A DNA stretch of 64,000 nucleotides from Ascarosepion bandense. Lineage: Eukaryota; Mollusca; Cephalopoda; Sepiida; Sepiidae. Below the pieces are notes generated by a model, which was not told the DNA's origin, searched no databases, and saw only the letters and a list, made by a program, of their open reading frames with translations. Both the position numbers and the translations under genes were made by a program. This document shows, piece by piece, positions 1 through 10,773 of the stretch (positions within the stretch are counted from its first letter, which is position 1; each line of letters begins with the position of its first letter). The stretch lies in contig JBBBDQ010000400.1 of assembly GCA_037127315.1 (NCBI GenBank), forward strand, positions 1,089,501-1,153,500, in the 5' to 3' direction.

Positions 1-54
1 CTTACTTTAGAAATACATTGTAGGATTTTACTATAGTACTATATCTAATCTAAA

Positions 55-605
55 TCTAAACTTATTTATAAATGGAACTTTGTGTGTGTGTCCGTTACCT
101 ATAGACTCCGAAACGATAATCAAAATCGATAATCAAAAAAATCTGGTTATAGAAGGAGTGGTCCGATTTTAATCAAATTTGATATACTCATAGACAAAGA
201 CATAAGAAACGATATTCAGAAGTTTCAAAGTTGCAGTTTGCTTGTGTGTCTGTTTATCTGTCTGTATTTTTTTCAGCCCTTTTATTTTAGTTTTTGCTTC
301 GAGTTTGGCTCTAAGAAGGTATAATTGTAGTTCTTAGTCTCGGCCATGATACTATTTACTCAGAGGACTTATTTAGCCTTCAAAATTCAGTTTACGACGA
401 AAAAAATTATTTGATATCGATACCAGGAAATCAAAATTTGACTTACATCCATTCATTTTTCTTTCAGTCTACGGTTTCGCTTTAACTGGAAACAGCTATT
501 GCTTTTTAGTCTTTCGTGCCAACGTCCAAAGAGTCTGAGCTCCGGGACCATGGATTAGTTTTAAAGCTTTCATTACACCCGAGCAACGCCGGGCTATACT
601 GCTAG
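55..605 (+). mobile_element. Non-autonomous Helitron, copy 1
   Basis: The 5' end reads A|TCTAAACTTATTTATAAATG. The 3' end has a short GC-rich hairpin (CCCGAGCAACGCCGGG) a few bases before a terminal CTAG that is followed by T. TC...CTAG termini, a subterminal 3' hairpin and insertion between A and T are the known Helitron signature. No Rep/helicase coding remains, so a partner would have to supply it. Three more copies with the same termini lie at 25742-26401, 47247-47767 and 49126-49839, which fixes the boundaries. A GT microsatellite sits just inside the 5' end. What else: another element class with a similar hairpin, but four concordant ends argue for Helitron. Confidence 0.75.
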
Positions 606-1540
606 TACATAAATAATATTGCCATTGATTTTACTAGAGAGCGTAATTTGAAATGATTTTGCTACAGAAATAGACAAAAAAGGATTTATCTGTAGAGATA
701 TATTGTAAGGTTCTTACTTTAGAAATACATTGCAGGATTTTACTATTGTACTATATTCAAAAATATTTTCTTATAGAAATTTATTCGAAATAATGTTGCT
801 GTGGCAATATATTTAAATAGACTTCGCGATAGGAATGCATTCGAAATAATTTTGCTATGCCAATGTATTTGAATAAACTTTGCCATAGGAATGCATTCGA
901 AAGAACTTCGCTATGGCAGCGTATTTGAATAGACCTTTTCGGAAATTATTTTATTGGAGGATTGCATGAGAAAGAATTTTACTGCCGAATAGCTTTGGAA
1001 ATTATTCTAATATAGGAATGCTCTGAGAATCAGCAAAAAAGGGAGGGTCGTCATTGATGAGAAATTAATGCATTATTCACAAAATAACATATTTATGATA
1101 ATGCTGCTTCAGATTCTCCCAACTGAAGAAGGTTTAAATTTATTCTTGTTTCTGCAAATAAAACAAACAGGCTCAGTGGCAGGGCATGACATATGCCTGC
1201 GAGAAAAACAGAATCAGTATATCAATTTATGATTCCAGTTCAATTTGTTTATGTTTCTTTTGAAATATTGTCCTTGAAAAAGGCATAAATCCACTTGGAT
1301 ATCTCGGGTCTTGCTTCGTGAATTTTGGGGCTTATAAATGTGAGTTCAATTCCATAAGCTGGACAATACAGTTTCGATGGAAACAGGACTAACAATGACT
1401 GAGTATAACTAAAAAAAAAACTGAACGAGTTATCATTTATCAATAGGCAACGGAATGCAAACACTATACGCCTCAAGATTAAAATATTTTAGTTCGAAAT
1501 TACTTGAAAGTTACCCGGATTGACGAAGACCAGTTGGTAC
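606..1540. repeat. Gene-free stretch with a 56-bp tandem repeat
   Basis: No gene is visible. About 2.7 copies of a 56-bp unit (TTCGAAATAATTTTGCTATG...) lie at about 785-940. Bases 713-756 nearly repeat bases 1-43 of the window, so a longer unit may flank the Helitron. The rest is AT-rich sequence without recognisable content. Confidence 0.5.
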
Positions 1541-1802
1541 AACGAAAGAGACATGACTGACTGAGCAAAAGATTTTTTCCGCAGTAGGTTGCTATTACTT
1601 TCTGCGATAGACTGGTTGCCAACCAAGTCTGTAAAATTCAATCTGTCCTGTTATTTAACGCATAACTTGTGGGAAGAGATGGATTAATACCTTTCCCAAG
1701 GTTATTTGACCGTAAGTGAATTCAACGAATTCAACTGGAATTCGAAATCGGCTCCCCGATTTCTCGTTCCAAGCCGATATCCACTGCACCATAACAAACA
1801 TA
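1541..1802 (-). mobile_element. tRNA-derived SINE, short subfamily
   Basis: On the minus strand the element begins with a tRNA-like head (box A-like TGGTGCAGTGG, box B-like GTTCGAATTCC in better copies). It continues through a conserved body (TTCCCTCCAGTTATGGGTTA) and ends near GCACTTAACTGAC. This copy lacks the last bases of the 3' end. Pol III transcription from the internal A/B boxes and LINE-assisted mobilisation are expected of such elements. At least nine short copies occur in the window in both orientations, and the same head is used by the composite SINE at 1940-2396. Confidence 0.75.
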
Positions 1803-1935
1803 CTGATTCTAAAAGCCTTCTTTTTTCTATTTTCCTTAAAATTTCCTTGTTACTCACATGATTAAATCATATTATTCTCAGTATTCTTTTGTAGAGCTTC
1901 GTTTCTGTTGCCTCAAGTCTTTTATTCATCCGTGT
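1803..1935 (-). pseudogene. RTE-type LINE ORF2 fragment
   Basis: Minus-strand translation gives RLEATETKLYKRILRI and then SNKEILRKIEKRR. This aligns with the C-terminal part of the RTE ORF2 at 63605-64000 (KLEAAEICFYRRMLRI, then SNDEVLERM). Stop codons are present. Short, dead fragment next to the composite SINE. Confidence 0.55.
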
Positions 1936-1938
1936 GGG

Positions 1939-2058
1939 GCTTACGGCCATATCACGTTGAATACATCGGTTCTCGATCGATCACCGATGTTAAGCAACGT
2001 TGAGCCTGGTCAGTACTTAGGTGGGTGACCGCTTGGGAATACCAGGTGCTGTCAGCGT
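1939..2058 (+). pseudogene. 5S rRNA-derived promoter segment
   Basis: This is the 5S-like head of composite SINE 1. Length and order match eukaryotic 5S rRNA (TTACGGCCATATCACGTTGA at the 5' end, a TAAGCAACGTTGAGCC region, a C-box-like block). The closing stem is nearly complete (GCTTAC opposite GTCAGC). The direct repeats enclose it together with the tRNA-like part, so it is a retroposed module rather than a member of a 5S gene cluster. Confidence 0.75.
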
Positions 2059-2396
2059 TTAGTGGCGGATGTGCGTTGTGGTGCAGTGGATATCGGCTCG
2101 GAAAGCGAAATCGGTGAGCCGAGTTCGAATTCCAGTGAAATACCCTGCATTCACTTAATCACTGGTACCCTTGGGAAAGGCATTAATCCGTCCCTTCTCT
2201 CCAGTTATGGGTTAAATAACAAGGGTAGGACTTGGGGACCTTGAATGAATCTTGATACTCGAGAAGAAAAAAGTATTACTAGACACAAAAACTTATATAA
2301 AAACAACAATAAATTGTTGAAAGGAAAAGGTATTACCGGCAATAAATGACCCGCCGAGATTGATATGCCATAAAAACAAAAGAACCAACCAAAAAG
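1940..2396 (+). mobile_element. Composite 5S rRNA-tRNA SINE, copy 1
   Basis: The element starts with a full-length, about 120-bp 5S rRNA-like segment (1939-2058) containing the promoter-region motif GGTGGGTGACCGCTTGGGAA. It runs straight into a tRNA-like head (2059-2130; GTGGTGCAGTGG, then GAGTTCGAATTCC) and a body that diverges from the short SINEs after GGGTTAAATAACA. It is flanked by imperfect 13-bp direct repeats, CATCCGTGTGGGG (1927-1939) and CATCTGTGTAGGG (2397-2409). These mark the whole composite as one retroposed unit beginning at the first bases of 5S. 5S-derived SINEs (SINE3 class) are known in vertebrates; a 5S-tRNA fusion suggests two Pol III promoters in series. Confidence 0.8.
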
Positions 2397-2628
2397 CATC
2401 TGTGTAGGGAGGTTATCCAGCATTCACTTATATTGATAGTCTGATCTCTCTCTTAGTAATAAGATATTATTTCATGTTTTCATACCCAATACTCACTATA
2501 AAGTTTTCAATTCTTAAATTTTTATGCAAGTCATGAAGAGAAACTGTGATTTAAACCAATGTCCTTGCTGTTCATATTTGTTAAATGCTTATAAAACTAG
2601 AATTTTATGATGTGAAATTTGAACGTAA

Positions 2629-2925
2629 CAGTCAGTTAAGTGATATACGTGATACACGCTTTGGCGATCATGTACCGAAAGAGACATGACTGACTGAGCA
2701 GAAGATTTTTTCCTTAGTAGGTTACCACTACTTGCGGTAGACTGGATGCCAACCAAGGCTATAGAACCCAATCTGTCCTGTTATTTCACCCATTGCTGGA
2801 GGGAAGAGGAGGATTAATATTTTTCCCAAGTTTATTTGCACGTAAGTGAATGCGACGAATTCAGCTGGAATTCGAGCTCAGTTGTCCGATTCTATTTCGA
2901 ATTCGGTTCAAAATCCATTAGAGAA
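2629..2925 (-). mobile_element. tRNA-derived SINE, short subfamily
   Basis: Minus-strand copy with the conserved 3' end (plus-strand GTCAGTTAAGTGATATACGT) and body. The tRNA-like head is mutated: the box B region reads as a degenerate GAATTCCAGCT. It lies 230 bp downstream of composite SINE 1. Confidence 0.7.
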
Positions 2926-2994
2926 TATGGTGAGCTCAATTCCAGGTCGTGCTGCTTAATATAGTTGAGAACGATATGTATTTAGTTCTTTTCT

Positions 2995-3460
2995 CCAAGA
3001 ATTAAGTCGCTGGTACCCCCGCCACAAGAATTTACTCGTGCAACCAGAATGGCAACAAGTTCCAACATATTTACAGTTAAATCGACCAAATGCAGCTGAC
3101 AATTCTACTCCATCGGCTTCTATTCTCGAACTTCCCGCCTGTGGAACTTTCTTCCGTATACTTGCTTTCCTGACTGCTACAATCTCCAGGAATTTAAATG
3201 CAATGTCAACACCCCTCTCTTATCCACTTGATTCCAGTTCTTTCTACATCACCCCATATATCTTGTTCTTTTCCTTTCTCTCTACCATCGCAACTGTCTT
3301 CACACCTGTGTTTCCATTATTCTCTTGCCCTTTATCTGACACCCCCTGTAACTGGTTCGCGCTTCTCTTCACTCTCTTCCTGACTAAATTTCTACTCTTA
3401 CGTTGCCCTCTGCGCATCAGTGACGGTACTGCCTTGCTTGGGGTGAAATGATTAAAAAAA
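2995..3460 (+). pseudogene. LINE ORF2 C-terminus and 3' end (family L)
   Basis: The translation contains SLVPP, then FTRATRMAT, SRLWNFLPYTCFPDCYNLQE and FKCNVN, with internal stops. This matches the C-terminus of the LINE at 29375-30048. The 3' tail GCCTTGCTTGGGGTGAAATG followed by ATTAAAAAAA ends the copy. The tail is shared with SINE family B, which implies that B is mobilised by this LINE. The clade was not resolved by eye (CR1/L2/Jockey-like group). Confidence 0.65.
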
Positions 3461-3647
3461 AGCAAGTAAGCATAGATTAAATATCAGAACACACTGAGGT
3501 ATTTAGCCATGTTCGGTAAGCAGATTATGAGAACAACAACGTTCATTTCATAACCTTAAGTTATGGTGAGATGGCCTAACGTGTAAAAATTCAAATCCAT
3601 GAAGCTGTACAAAGATCGTTATGTATTGAGTGCGAATAATATGCGTG

Positions 3648-3648
3648 G

Positions 3649-3703
<55 letters not shown>

Positions 3704-3960
3704 GTACAGTTTTTCGCATCTTTCTTATTTTTATAATCATTTCACCCCAAGCAACGCAGTACCGACAATTGTGAACAGGGGATTACAGCGAGAGAACAGG
3801 AAAGAAAATGAAATAAGAAATATCCCTGGCTTGAGAACGCTTACCTTTTTACATTTTTTAACACATTTAATCTTTCTTCAGTCATTTCATACCGAGGAAG
3901 GCAATAAATCCACTAAGATACAAGAAGGAAAGTATCTTATTAAAAACATCGTTGAGGGGA
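3648..3960 (-). repeat. (TA)n tract and LINE-tail fragment
   Basis: A (TA)n run at about 3650-3698 is followed on the minus strand by a family-L 3' end (plus-strand TCATTTCACCCCAAGCAACG at about 3738). It is cut off after about 100 bp. A second, very degenerate tail lies near 3885. No coding function. Confidence 0.5.
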
Positions 3961-4654
3961 GAGGAGAATAAAAACAAAAATCACAAACAAAGAAGCATAA
4001 CGTGTATATTTCAATCTAAGTATTTAGGGAGAGTTTCAAAATTCATTGCATGGAATACATTTCGTGTTTTTAAATTCTTACCGCCAGGACAGCGATGTTA
4101 GGTCCTACGGCGTCTTTGGATTGGCTTAGGAGAGGGTTGTTTTTATTTTCCATCCTTTATAGAAGTAAATAAATAAAAACCAATCACGTGAGCATTAAAA
4201 TGACGAAAACGTGATATCTCATAAAAGTTTCAAACCCTGTAAAAAAAAAAAAAAATCTCCCTAAAAAAAGAAACTGTTTATTTTAATGCTAAGTAAAGTC
4301 TAAGCCCAGAGGATATGACACTGACAAAAACTTTAATCAAAAGAAAACATGTCAGCGAAATAACACACATATTACAATGGAGTGGAGAAATCTGTGGCAC
4401 TTTGTCTTCTGATGAAGCCCTGAATAACTACGTATTTTGCTTATCACTTAATTTAAGGTGCTGCACTCTTGTTTTTTCTTTTAATTTTTTATTCTGCATT
4501 AGGTTCTGAATAACGTCAACATTTACAGTGTGGTAACCATAAAGGAACGGCTCTCTAATAAACAAATTGATTAACGAACATTTTTTTTTGTTTTCTAAAT
4601 AAAATAAAATACACCATACGTGCTGAAATTTTAACAACGAACCGCGATTAAACT
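3961..4654. other. Gene-free stretch
   Basis: AT-rich sequence with no recognisable gene. The block at about 4400-4500 (CTTCTGATGAAGCCCTGAAT) recalls hammerhead-like motifs at PLE ends, but the downstream GAAA is missing and I cannot support it. Confidence 0.4.
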
Positions 4655-4715
4655 ACGCATGCGTATAAATAGCTGGCTGCGTCGCCATTGTTGCATTCCT
4701 TTCGTACGCTGCTGG
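4655..4715 (+). promoter_or_regulatory. Candidate Pol II core promoter
   Basis: The palindromic, NRF1-like ACGCATGCGT is followed at once by TATAAATAG. A GC-richer patch (GCTGGCTGCGTCGCCATTG) begins roughly where transcription would start, about 25-30 bp downstream. In such AT-rich DNA a TATA match alone means little; the adjoining CpG-containing block is what stands out. It could belong to a retroelement. Confidence 0.3.
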
Positions 4716-4769
4716 TAAAATTTCGTGTTTTGAAAATACTAACATACACACACACACACACACACAGAT

Positions 4770-4825
<56 letters not shown>

Positions 4826-4827
<2 letters not shown>

Positions 4828-4960
4828 AGAAGAAATTGCCAATAATGTTATAAGTGAAGCGAAAATCTATGCAAAGGCCAAACATTTGTTTGATGACCTT
4901 GGGCTTCATACTCCCAATATAAGTGATACTAAACTGACAGATTTTCCTGTTTACATTTAA
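4826..4960 (+). CDS. Small coding-like frame, unidentified
   Basis: A 44-codon frame reads TEEIANNVISEAKIYAKAKH, continues into a segment with LFDDLGLHTP, and ends at TAA (4958-4960). Composition and codon pattern look protein-like, unlike the surrounding (TA)n translations. It has no ATG and directly follows a (TA)n tract and the candidate promoter at 4655-4715, so it may be the edge of an exon or of a retroelement ORF. Function unknown. Confidence 0.25.
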
Positions 4961-5334
4961 TTCTTGATTCATCTATTTATTCTTAATTTAGATATTATTT
5001 TATAAAATTTTCGGATTTCCAATTTCTTTTACATGCTGCTTGGTTGGGTCTTGAAATAAATTCCCCATCTCACATGTATTTAAAATAATTGCGTAAAAAA
5101 CCATTTGGTTAAAGAAGAATGCTCCTGTATATGGTGACCACAGTGTATATTATGAAAATTTAAAATATACAACTGATTTATAGTAACTAGATGAAAAGTT
5201 GAAAGATTTAAAATATATCAGAGTTGATCAAATAACGACTCTCAGGCCATATGCAGATCTTTAACATACCATTTTTGGCATGCAGACTGAATAACTTTTC
5301 TATTCATGCATTTCATTATCCATTTATTTCTTTG
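4961..5334. other. Gene-free stretch
   Basis: AT-rich sequence in which I see no gene, repeat family or RNA structure. Confidence 0.5.
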
Positions 5335-5622
5335 GGTTCAAATGTAACCGCCATTTATACTTTCGTGGTTTCTTTTCTCGCACTTCCCGTCTGTGAAATT
5401 CTCATCCGTATACTTGGTTCCTTGATAGCTACAATCTCCAAAAGTTTAAGTGCAACGTTAATTGACATCTATCTTCTTGATCCTCTTCTTTCTCTGATGC
5501 GTTCTTCGATATCCCCGGTAGCATGTTCCCTATTTTGTTTTCTGTCCTTTTTTTTCTCTAGCTGTCACACCCTGTTCACAATTGTCGGTACTGCCTTGCT
5601 TGGGGTGAAACAATTATAAAAA
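5335..5622 (+). pseudogene. LINE family L C-terminus and 3' end
   Basis: Decayed copy of the ORF2 C-terminus (LALPVCEILIRILGSL corresponds to the SRLWNSLP region read in another frame). It ends in the conserved GCCTTGCTTGGGGTGAAACA tail and an A-rich end. Confidence 0.55.
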
Positions 5623-5644
5623 ATAAAAAAGATGCGAAAAACGG

Positions 5645-5689
<45 letters not shown>

Positions 5690-5712
5690 CGAAACCTGTA
5701 TTTGGCATATTC

Positions 5713-6018
5713 AGTCAGTTAAGTGCCATACGTGATACACGCTTGGGCGATCATGTCTCGAAAGAGACATGACTGACTGGGCAGAAGATTATCCCGTAGT
5801 CGGTTGCCATTGCTTTCTGCGGCAGACTGGTTGCCGACCAAGGCTATAGAACCCAATCTGTCCTGTTATTTAACCCATAACTGGGAGGAATAGACGGATT
5901 AATACCTTTCCCAAGGGTATTTGTGCGTAAGTGAATGCAATGAATTCAGCTGGAATTCGAACTCGACTCCCCGATTTCTCGTTCCGAGCCGATATCCAAT
6001 GCATCACAACGCCCATCC
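5713..6018 (-). mobile_element. tRNA-derived SINE, short subfamily (well preserved)
   Basis: Nearly full-length minus-strand copy from the 3' end (plus strand CAGTCAGTTAAGTGCCATAC) to the tRNA-like head (plus strand CCGAGCCGATATCCAATGCA). It abuts a (TA)n tract at about 5651-5684. This copy, with those at 40158 and 49958, gives the clearest consensus for the family. Confidence 0.8.
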
Positions 6019-6119
6019 TCCATTTGGCATATTGGGCTGCCCTTTTTACTGACGACCATGCATTGGTTTTTCTTGCAGTTTATTTATGGTCATTTCTTAT
6101 CACTCGCTACCTTTTGTAA

Positions 6120-6345
6120 TGAAGGGCTGCCACTGTTGCACGGTGAGTTAAAGTAGGGAAAAAAGGCACAGGGCATGTCGAAACAAGGATAAGAGAATGA
6201 TGGGAATCAAGGAGATATATTGATGACAATCGAGTAGCATGCGTGTCCGGGGCACCAAACAAAGAAACTTGTCAGAAAAGTCGCCATGAAAATACTTGCA
6301 GAAAAGACAGAGGGGAGCCACATTATGCAAATTTATTATTTTAGA
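6120..6345 (-). pseudogene. LINE family L ORF2 fragment
   Basis: Minus-strand frame HNVAPLCLFCKYFHGDFSDK followed by FLCLVP matches VASLCLFYKYFHGFCSDELR of the copy at 29375-30048. It breaks down after about 35 residues. Confidence 0.55.
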
Positions 6346-6587
6346 ACTGTGTGATTTTTTTTCTCTTCTTGATCATTTTTTTTATTTTAAAATTCAAATC
6401 TAATACAGTAATCTTCTTTAAAACCCAAATTGGCATCTCGTCAGTTGTCATGGCGAGATAAAAAAAAAAAAAAGTAGAGAAAAAAAGAGAACTTGTCTTT
6501 AAAGGACTTGCAACTTTGGTTTTGCCCTGGCATAAAATTTCAGAATAAAACCCAAGCCAAAAGTGTTAGGAATGCGAATGTCCACTG

Positions 6588-6635
<48 letters not shown>

Positions 6636-7054
6636 CCATTCATTTATTGATTTTTAATGAGAACTCGTTATTTTTTGTTTTTGTTTTCATTTCTTTGTTT
6701 TTTTTCTTATTCGCTTTTTTTTTTTTTTTATCTCTGTCAAAGAAAAATAGCATTTGAGATGTACATGGGCGGACTTTGAAAAAGGGAATTAACCCCCTCC
6801 CCCCCCCCAAAAAAAAAAATTAAATTTTCTAATCAGGAATCTGCATAACCGTTTTTTAACCATTGCACTACTCACTCTTAATCCGTCGATTTTTCTCCAC
6901 CCCTTCAGCAACCACCGAAGCAAATTTCATTCGTTACGTTTTGAAATTCTTTGCTGCCATTCCTGTCGTGGATACGCCTTGTATTTTATTCTAAGACATT
7001 TTTTTTTATTTGCAAAGGCATTCACTCGATGTTAATTTGCGCTTGCGATCCGTC
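6346..7054. other. Gene-free stretch with homopolymer runs
   Basis: Contains a (TA)n tract at about 6592-6630 and several T, A and C runs. No gene or known element recognised. Confidence 0.5.
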
Positions 7055-7058
7055 TGTG

Positions 7059-7108
<50 letters not shown>

Positions 7109-9605
7109 TCTTTGTTATTTGTCTCTTCCTGTCTCCTTCATTTCTTGTTTCCTTTTCCCTCTTCTTTTTTACTGTCTCACTCTCTCTTCTTTGTTTACTG
7201 TCTCACTCTCTCTTCTTTGTTTACTGTTTCACTCTCTCTTCTTTGTTTACTGTTTCACTCTCTCTTCTTTGTTTACTGTCTCACTCTCTCTTCTTTGTTT
7301 ACTGTCTCACTCTCTCTTCTTTGTTTACTGTCTCACTCTCTCTTCTTTGTTTACTGTCTCACTCTCTCTTCTATTTCCTGTCTCACTCTCTCTTCTGTTT
7401 CCTGTCTCACTCTCTCTCTTTTTTCTTGTTTCTTTCTCGTTTAATCTCCCGTTCCTTCTCCCCCTTTCTCTTCTCTCTCTACTTTCTCTTCTCTCCTCTC
7501 TCTCCTTTTTCTTCTCTCCTCTCTCCTTTCTCATTCTCTCTCACTCATTTCTTTTCTGTTCCTTCTCTCCTTTCTTTCCTCTTCTCTCTCCTTCCTTTTC
7601 TCTTCTTTCTGTCCTTTTTCCTTTTCTTCTTTTTTCTCTCTCTTTTACAACTTTTCTCTCTCTCTTTTACACCTTTTCTCTCTCTCTTTCTCGCCTTTCC
7701 TTTCTTTTCTCCCACTCCTTTCTTTTCTCTTTCTTGTATTTTCTTTCTCCTTTCTTTTCTCTCTCTTTTCATTGTTTGTTTTCTCTTACATTTGTTTATT
7801 TTTTATCCCGATTTTATTTTTCCTTTTCTTCTTTTGCTTGTTTTTCTCTTTTAGTTTTTTTTTTCTTTTCTTTTTTACTCTCTTGTTCTTTGCTGCTTTA
7901 TCTGTCACTCGCCTTCTACGTTTATTTTCCATCACTCTCCTCATCAGCTTTTCTTTTTTTATCTCTCCTTATTTACTTGTCTTTCTCTCTCTGTGTCTCT
8001 CTCTCTTTCTGTCACAACCCTTTTATTTCTCTCTCTCTCTCTGAGATTTTCCACATTTCTCTTTCTCTTTCTTTCCTCCGTTTCCCACTTTTCTCTCTCT
8101 TCCTCTCTTCTGTTTTGCACTTTTTCTCCTTTTTCTTTCCTCTGTTTCTAACTTCTCTCTCTCTCTCTTTCGTTCGTTTTCTACTTTCTTCTCTCCACTC
8201 TTTTTCACCTCTCTCTCCACCCTTTTTCACTTCCTCTCTCTCCACCCTTTTTCACTTCCTCTCTCTCTCCTACCCTTTTTTTACTTTTTCTCTCTCTCTC
8301 CACCCTTTTTTTACTTTTTCTCTCTCTCTCCACCCTTTTTTACTTTTTCTCTCTCTCTTCACCCTTTTTTACTTTTTCTCTCTCTCTCCACCCTTTTTTA
8401 CTTTTTCTCTCTCTCTCCACCCTTTTTTACTTTTTCTCTCTCTCTCCACCCTTTTTTACTTTTTCTCTCTCTCTCCACCTTTTTTTTTACTTTTTCTCTC
8501 TCTCTCCACCCTTTTTCACTTCCTCTCTCTCCACCCTTTTTCACTTCCTCTCTCTCCACCCTTTTTTACTTTTTCTCTCTCTCTCTACCCTTTTTTACCT
8601 TTTCTCTCTCTCTCTACCCTTTTTTACCTTTTCTCTCTCTCTCCACCCTTTTTTACTTTTTCTCTCTCTCTCCACCATTTTTTACTTTTTCTCTCTCTCT
8701 CCACCATTTTTTACTTTTTCTCTCTCTCTCCACCATTTTTTACTTTTTCTCTCTCTCTCCTCCCTTTTCATTTTCTTTTTTCTCTTTCTCTCCTCCCTTT
8801 TCCACTTTTTTCTCTTTCTCTCCTCCCTTTTCCACTTTTTTCTCTTTCTCTCCTCCCTTTTCCACTTTTTTCTCTTTCTCTCCTCCCTTTTCCACTTTTT
8901 TCTCTTTCTCTCCTCCCTTTTCCACTTTTTTCTCTTTCTCTCCCTCCCTTTTCCACTATTTCTCTCTCTCTCCTCCCATTTTCACTTTTTCTCTCTTGCC
9001 TTCGTTTTCTATTTTTCTCCCTCTTTCATTCCTAATCATATTAATCTTCCTCTCCTTTTTTCACTCTTTTCTTTTTTACTTTTCTCTTTCTCCTTTCTTT
9101 TCTCTTTTTTCTCTCTCTTTCTTTCTTTTTTCCTTTTCTCTCTTTCCCTTTTCTTTTTCTCTCTCTCTCTTTTCTCTTTTTCTCTTTCTTTTTCTCTTTT
9201 CTTTCTTTTTCTCTCTCTTTCCCTTTTTCTCTTTTCTCTCTTTTTCTTTTCTTTTCTTTTCTCTCTTTCCCTTTTTCACTTTTCTCTCTCTTTCCTTTTT
9301 TCACTTTTCTCTCTCTTTCCCTTTTTCACTTTTCTCTCTCTCTCTTCTTCCCTTTTCATTTTTTCTCTTTCCTTCCTTTTCCCTTACAAATTCACACTTT
9401 TTCTCTTTTCCGTTTTTATCTGTGTTCTTTTCGTATTTCTTGTTTATCATATTTTTGCTTTCGATTCGTTTTCATTCCCTTTTTACGTTTCTTTTTCACT
9501 CTCTCTGTTGCTTTCTCTCTCTCTCTGCACTCTTTTACACTTTTTGCTTCTTACAACTCTATTATTTTCTTTCTTTCTCTCTTTCTCTCTATCTCTCTTC
9601 CAAAT
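7055..9605. repeat. 2.5-kb polypyrimidine tract built of minisatellites
   Basis: The plus strand is almost purely C and T for about 2.5 kb. Sub-blocks: a (CT)n start (7063-7102); about eight copies of a 25-26-bp unit with TTTACTGTCTCACTCTCTCT (about 7165-7400); about fifteen of a 28-bp unit with CCACCCTTTTTTACTTTTTC (8210-8755); about six of a 30-bp unit with CTCCTCCCTTTTCCACTTTT (8755-8950). Such one-sided purine/pyrimidine DNA can form triplex (H-DNA). The 694-codon open frame across it is a low-complexity by-product: few stop codons can be made from C and T. Confidence 0.85.
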
Positions 9606-10603
9606 AACACATAGTCTTTCCTTGTTGATGCTTCTTCCTCGACTGCATCTATCCTCCTCACCTCATTTTAAACCTTTTGATAACCACATGTTACAATCAG
9701 AAAGATAAAATTCCTCAAAGTCTGTAGTCTAAGTTGAAGCCAATTACATTTTTGTAAGAATTTCCTTTGTGCTCTCCACCCCACCGATATCTTGCTAATT
9801 TTTTTCTGGTAATAAGGAATTAGACGAACATAGAAATCACTTATTTCTTGAAATGATGCCATGTATTCTGGTATTTGGTAAAAACAGTAAAATTGCATTT
9901 GTTTATTTTGGGTTATATAAAGTTTCGCAGCAGAATGCTTAGAAAGCGGATATTTGTCAATTAAACCACACCTCTGCTTTTTTCCAGTTAGCTAGATTGG
10001 ACAGCTTAAGAGAAAAATTGGGTCACCCTGCTCCCTACTATCCCGTTTCTTGGTCATAACAATCTAATTGAGATTTAGTTTTTAAAAGAAGAGAGATTTT
10101 CAGCTGGACCGCTCAGAATATTCTGTGGGGGTCTACAATCCGTAAGAAGAAAAAAAAGGAAAATTACACTTGAAGAAGACTGCAGAATGTGTTGGCTGAC
10201 GTGTGGTCCCAAGAAAAGTACCAAAATGAAATAAATGCAGTATTCGAAACAGACATTGGAATTATCGTGATTGTAACAGAAATACCACGTTTCTTTATAA
10301 TGAAATAACCGGCATTTATTGATTGAGCAACCAGTGCTACAGTCGGTTGAAATTTGAAATTCTTTTTTAAAACAGTTTTTCGGTAAAATAGGTTTACCAC
10401 TCTTTTCAAAACTGAAGGACTTCTTGACTTTTTGCTTTAAGTAGTGTGAACTGATCGCTCAAATGTATATTATGTATGTCACCTAAGAAAAAAAACGAGG
10501 CGACACCGCTCTTACAACAACCATCATATATGTATGTATGTATGTATGTATGTATTTTTGTATGTATGTATGTAAAAATATACTCGGTTATGATCTTAGA
10601 TTA
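9606..10603. other. Gene-free stretch
   Basis: No gene recognised. A short (GTAT)n tetranucleotide run lies at about 10525-10575. The remainder is AT-rich and unique-looking. Confidence 0.5.
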
Positions 10604-10768
10604 AGCTCCACCCACATCTATTAAACAGGTGAAGAGGTTCATCCCTTGTTTCCTGTTTAGGATGCGGTTTCCGGTTTTCTCTTTTCTAATCTTTTCACTC
10701 TTATGTAGCCCCCTGCACATCAGTGGCGTTACGGCCTTGCTTGGGGTGATATGATTAAAAAAAAAACA
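10604..10768 (+). mobile_element. SINE family B (LINE-tailed), 5'-truncated
   Basis: Carries the B body (GTTTCCTGTTTAGGATGCGG) and the 3' tail GCCTTGCTTGGGGTGATATG plus ATTAAAAAA. The head seen in full copies (GGAGTAGATAG...CGCCCGGTTCACACTCC) is partly missing. The tail matches that of LINE family L, the usual arrangement when a SINE borrows a LINE's reverse transcriptase. Confidence 0.7.
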
Positions 10769-10773
10769 CAGGA

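Noticed and set aside
1939..2058. Functional 5S rRNA gene
   Set aside because: Fused to a tRNA-like SINE and flanked by target-site duplications that include the whole composite; mutated closing stem.
3630..3971. Frames with runs of IYIYIY (also near 4648, 11609, 16613, 32971, 43016, 60415)
   Set aside because: Translations of (TA)n microsatellites joined to flanking repeats.
4400..4500. Hammerhead from CTTCTGATGAAGCCC
   Set aside because: The CUGAUGA match has no GAAA or helix II partner at the right distance.
6951..9035. 694-codon open frame, and the overlapping frames on both strands
   Set aside because: Ser/Leu/Phe- or Lys/Glu/Arg-only translation of a CT tract. Open frames are expected there because stop codons need A or G.
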